Part shown: positions 63,401 through 64,000 of the stretch, one piece after another
Numbering within the stretch: the first letter of the stretch is position 1
How the letters are laid out: each line of letters begins with the position of its first letter
Assembly (NCBI GenBank): GCA_009792885.1
Contig: WMCF01000008.1
Span: 16,478,952 to 16,542,951, forward strand
DNA from: Eremophila alpestris peregrina
Lineage: Eukaryota > Chordata > Aves > Passeriformes > Alaudidae
Direction of reading: 5' to 3'
Length of the DNA: 64,000 nt
Translations under genes and position numbers: made by a program
The notes under the pieces: model-generated
Told to the model about the DNA's origin: nothing
Databases searched by the model: none
What the model saw: the letters and a program-made list of their open reading frames with translations, nothing else

Positions 63401-64000
63401 CTGCACACATTGCTGGCTCCTGACCCTGCTGCCACCTGAGGAATGGCTACTTGCTATTCTGCTGTGCTGACACCCGACACTGCTAGGAACCAGGCTGACA
63501 CATATGAGGAGAGGCTTTAACTGCCAGGCCTGTGGCTCAAAAACAGCTGTTTCTTCATGAAAATTCATCAATGCCAAAAATCAGTGAATCAGTCTGCTTG
63601 TTGAATTTGCTTCACCAGTAGGAACCCTATTAGTTGATATTGTCCTCTGCTAAGCTTCTAAATATCTCTTAAAGTCCTTTAGAAGGAGTGGATGACCTGG
63701 CTAAGGGATGTGTTCTCAGGCTGGCCCTGACCTTTTACAAGAAGGTTAAAATGCCCTTTGTATTCCAGCTATTTCAGCTTACTAATTATGTCAAAGTGCC
63801 AACTTTAATTTTTCACATACCTTTTATGCTTGCACGCATGGAAACCATGGTGTGCTGCTGAAGAGGCTTCACATAATGGCTGTCCATGACTTTGTTACGT
63901 ACACCTTTTCAAAAGGAACTCTCCAGAAAAGGTCACCAAGTACTTGGTGAGACATCAGACATTTTCAACCATATTAACTTTTGGATTACCAAGTCCATGT

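Larger units (their letters stand above)
44862..64000. other. AT-rich unique sequence to window end, no gene recognised
   Basis: No gene, RNA gene or transposon was recognised over about 19 kb. Individual small features (48471-48499, 53410-53432, 54917-54982, 55197-55214, 59821-59864, 60390-60440) are listed separately. The longest open frame, 47005-47523, is unrecognised. The segments 62350-62720 and 63050-63360 look like possible conserved non-coding DNA but cannot be tested here. CR1 and LTR copies are conspicuously absent from this end. Confidence 0.55.

Noticed and set aside
1..64000. tRNA, rRNA or microRNA genes
   Set aside because: I looked for tRNA B-box-like GGTTCGAATCC, rRNA core sequences and longer hairpins by eye and found none. 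Short RNA genes could still be missed without a covariance search.

Overview
The window looks like AT-rich, non-coding bird nuclear DNA, probably from a songbird. The main evidence is the repeats. There are five CR1 LINE copies or fragments, several with the avian CR1 3' tail (variants of ATTCTATGATTCT). There are also five solo endogenous-retrovirus LTRs that resemble avian ERVL/ERVK types, and one further ERV-like fragment. No Alu, L1, MIR or bacterial gene structure was seen. Family names come from remembered consensus sequences, not a database search, so subfamily assignments are provisional.

I found no protein-coding gene, tRNA, rRNA, CRISPR array or operon that I can support. The open frames are short, many start at TTG or GTG, and those I can explain are either sense or antisense to CR1 or lie in simple repeats. 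The longest unexplained frame (47005-47523) matches no family I know. The window is therefore best read as an intergenic region or the inside of a very large intron.

Layout: 1-4779 unique AT-rich DNA with one 20-bp palindrome. 4780-6362 plus-strand CR1 split by an LTR at 5135-5565. 6363-10399 unique DNA with a long poly-A tract containing an N. 10400-12250 long minus-strand CR1 split by a 291-bp LTR at 11830-12120 flanked by matching 7-base repeats. 12251-17071 unique DNA with a TCTA microsatellite and a second long poly-A tract. 17072-17569 and 20011-20498 two solo LTRs, both read on the minus strand. 20499-28429 unique DNA with an A/C-rich tract. 28430-28980 internally deleted plus-strand CR1. 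28981-36147 unique DNA. 36148-36238 CR1 tail fragment. 36770-37430 old ERV-like repeat interrupted by a CR1 at 37029-37230. 37431-44296 unique DNA with a G-rich minisatellite. 44310-44861 GC- and CpG-rich minus-strand LTR with an internal 108-bp tandem duplication, the only strongly GC-rich block in the window. 44862-64000 unique DNA with small repeats, one clean hairpin and possible conserved non-coding segments.

No undescribed biological system is evident. The most useful observations are the nested insertions, which give relative ages; the duplicated CpG-rich LTR, which could have served as a promoter or poly(A) donor; and the small palindrome, hairpin and G-rich elements.
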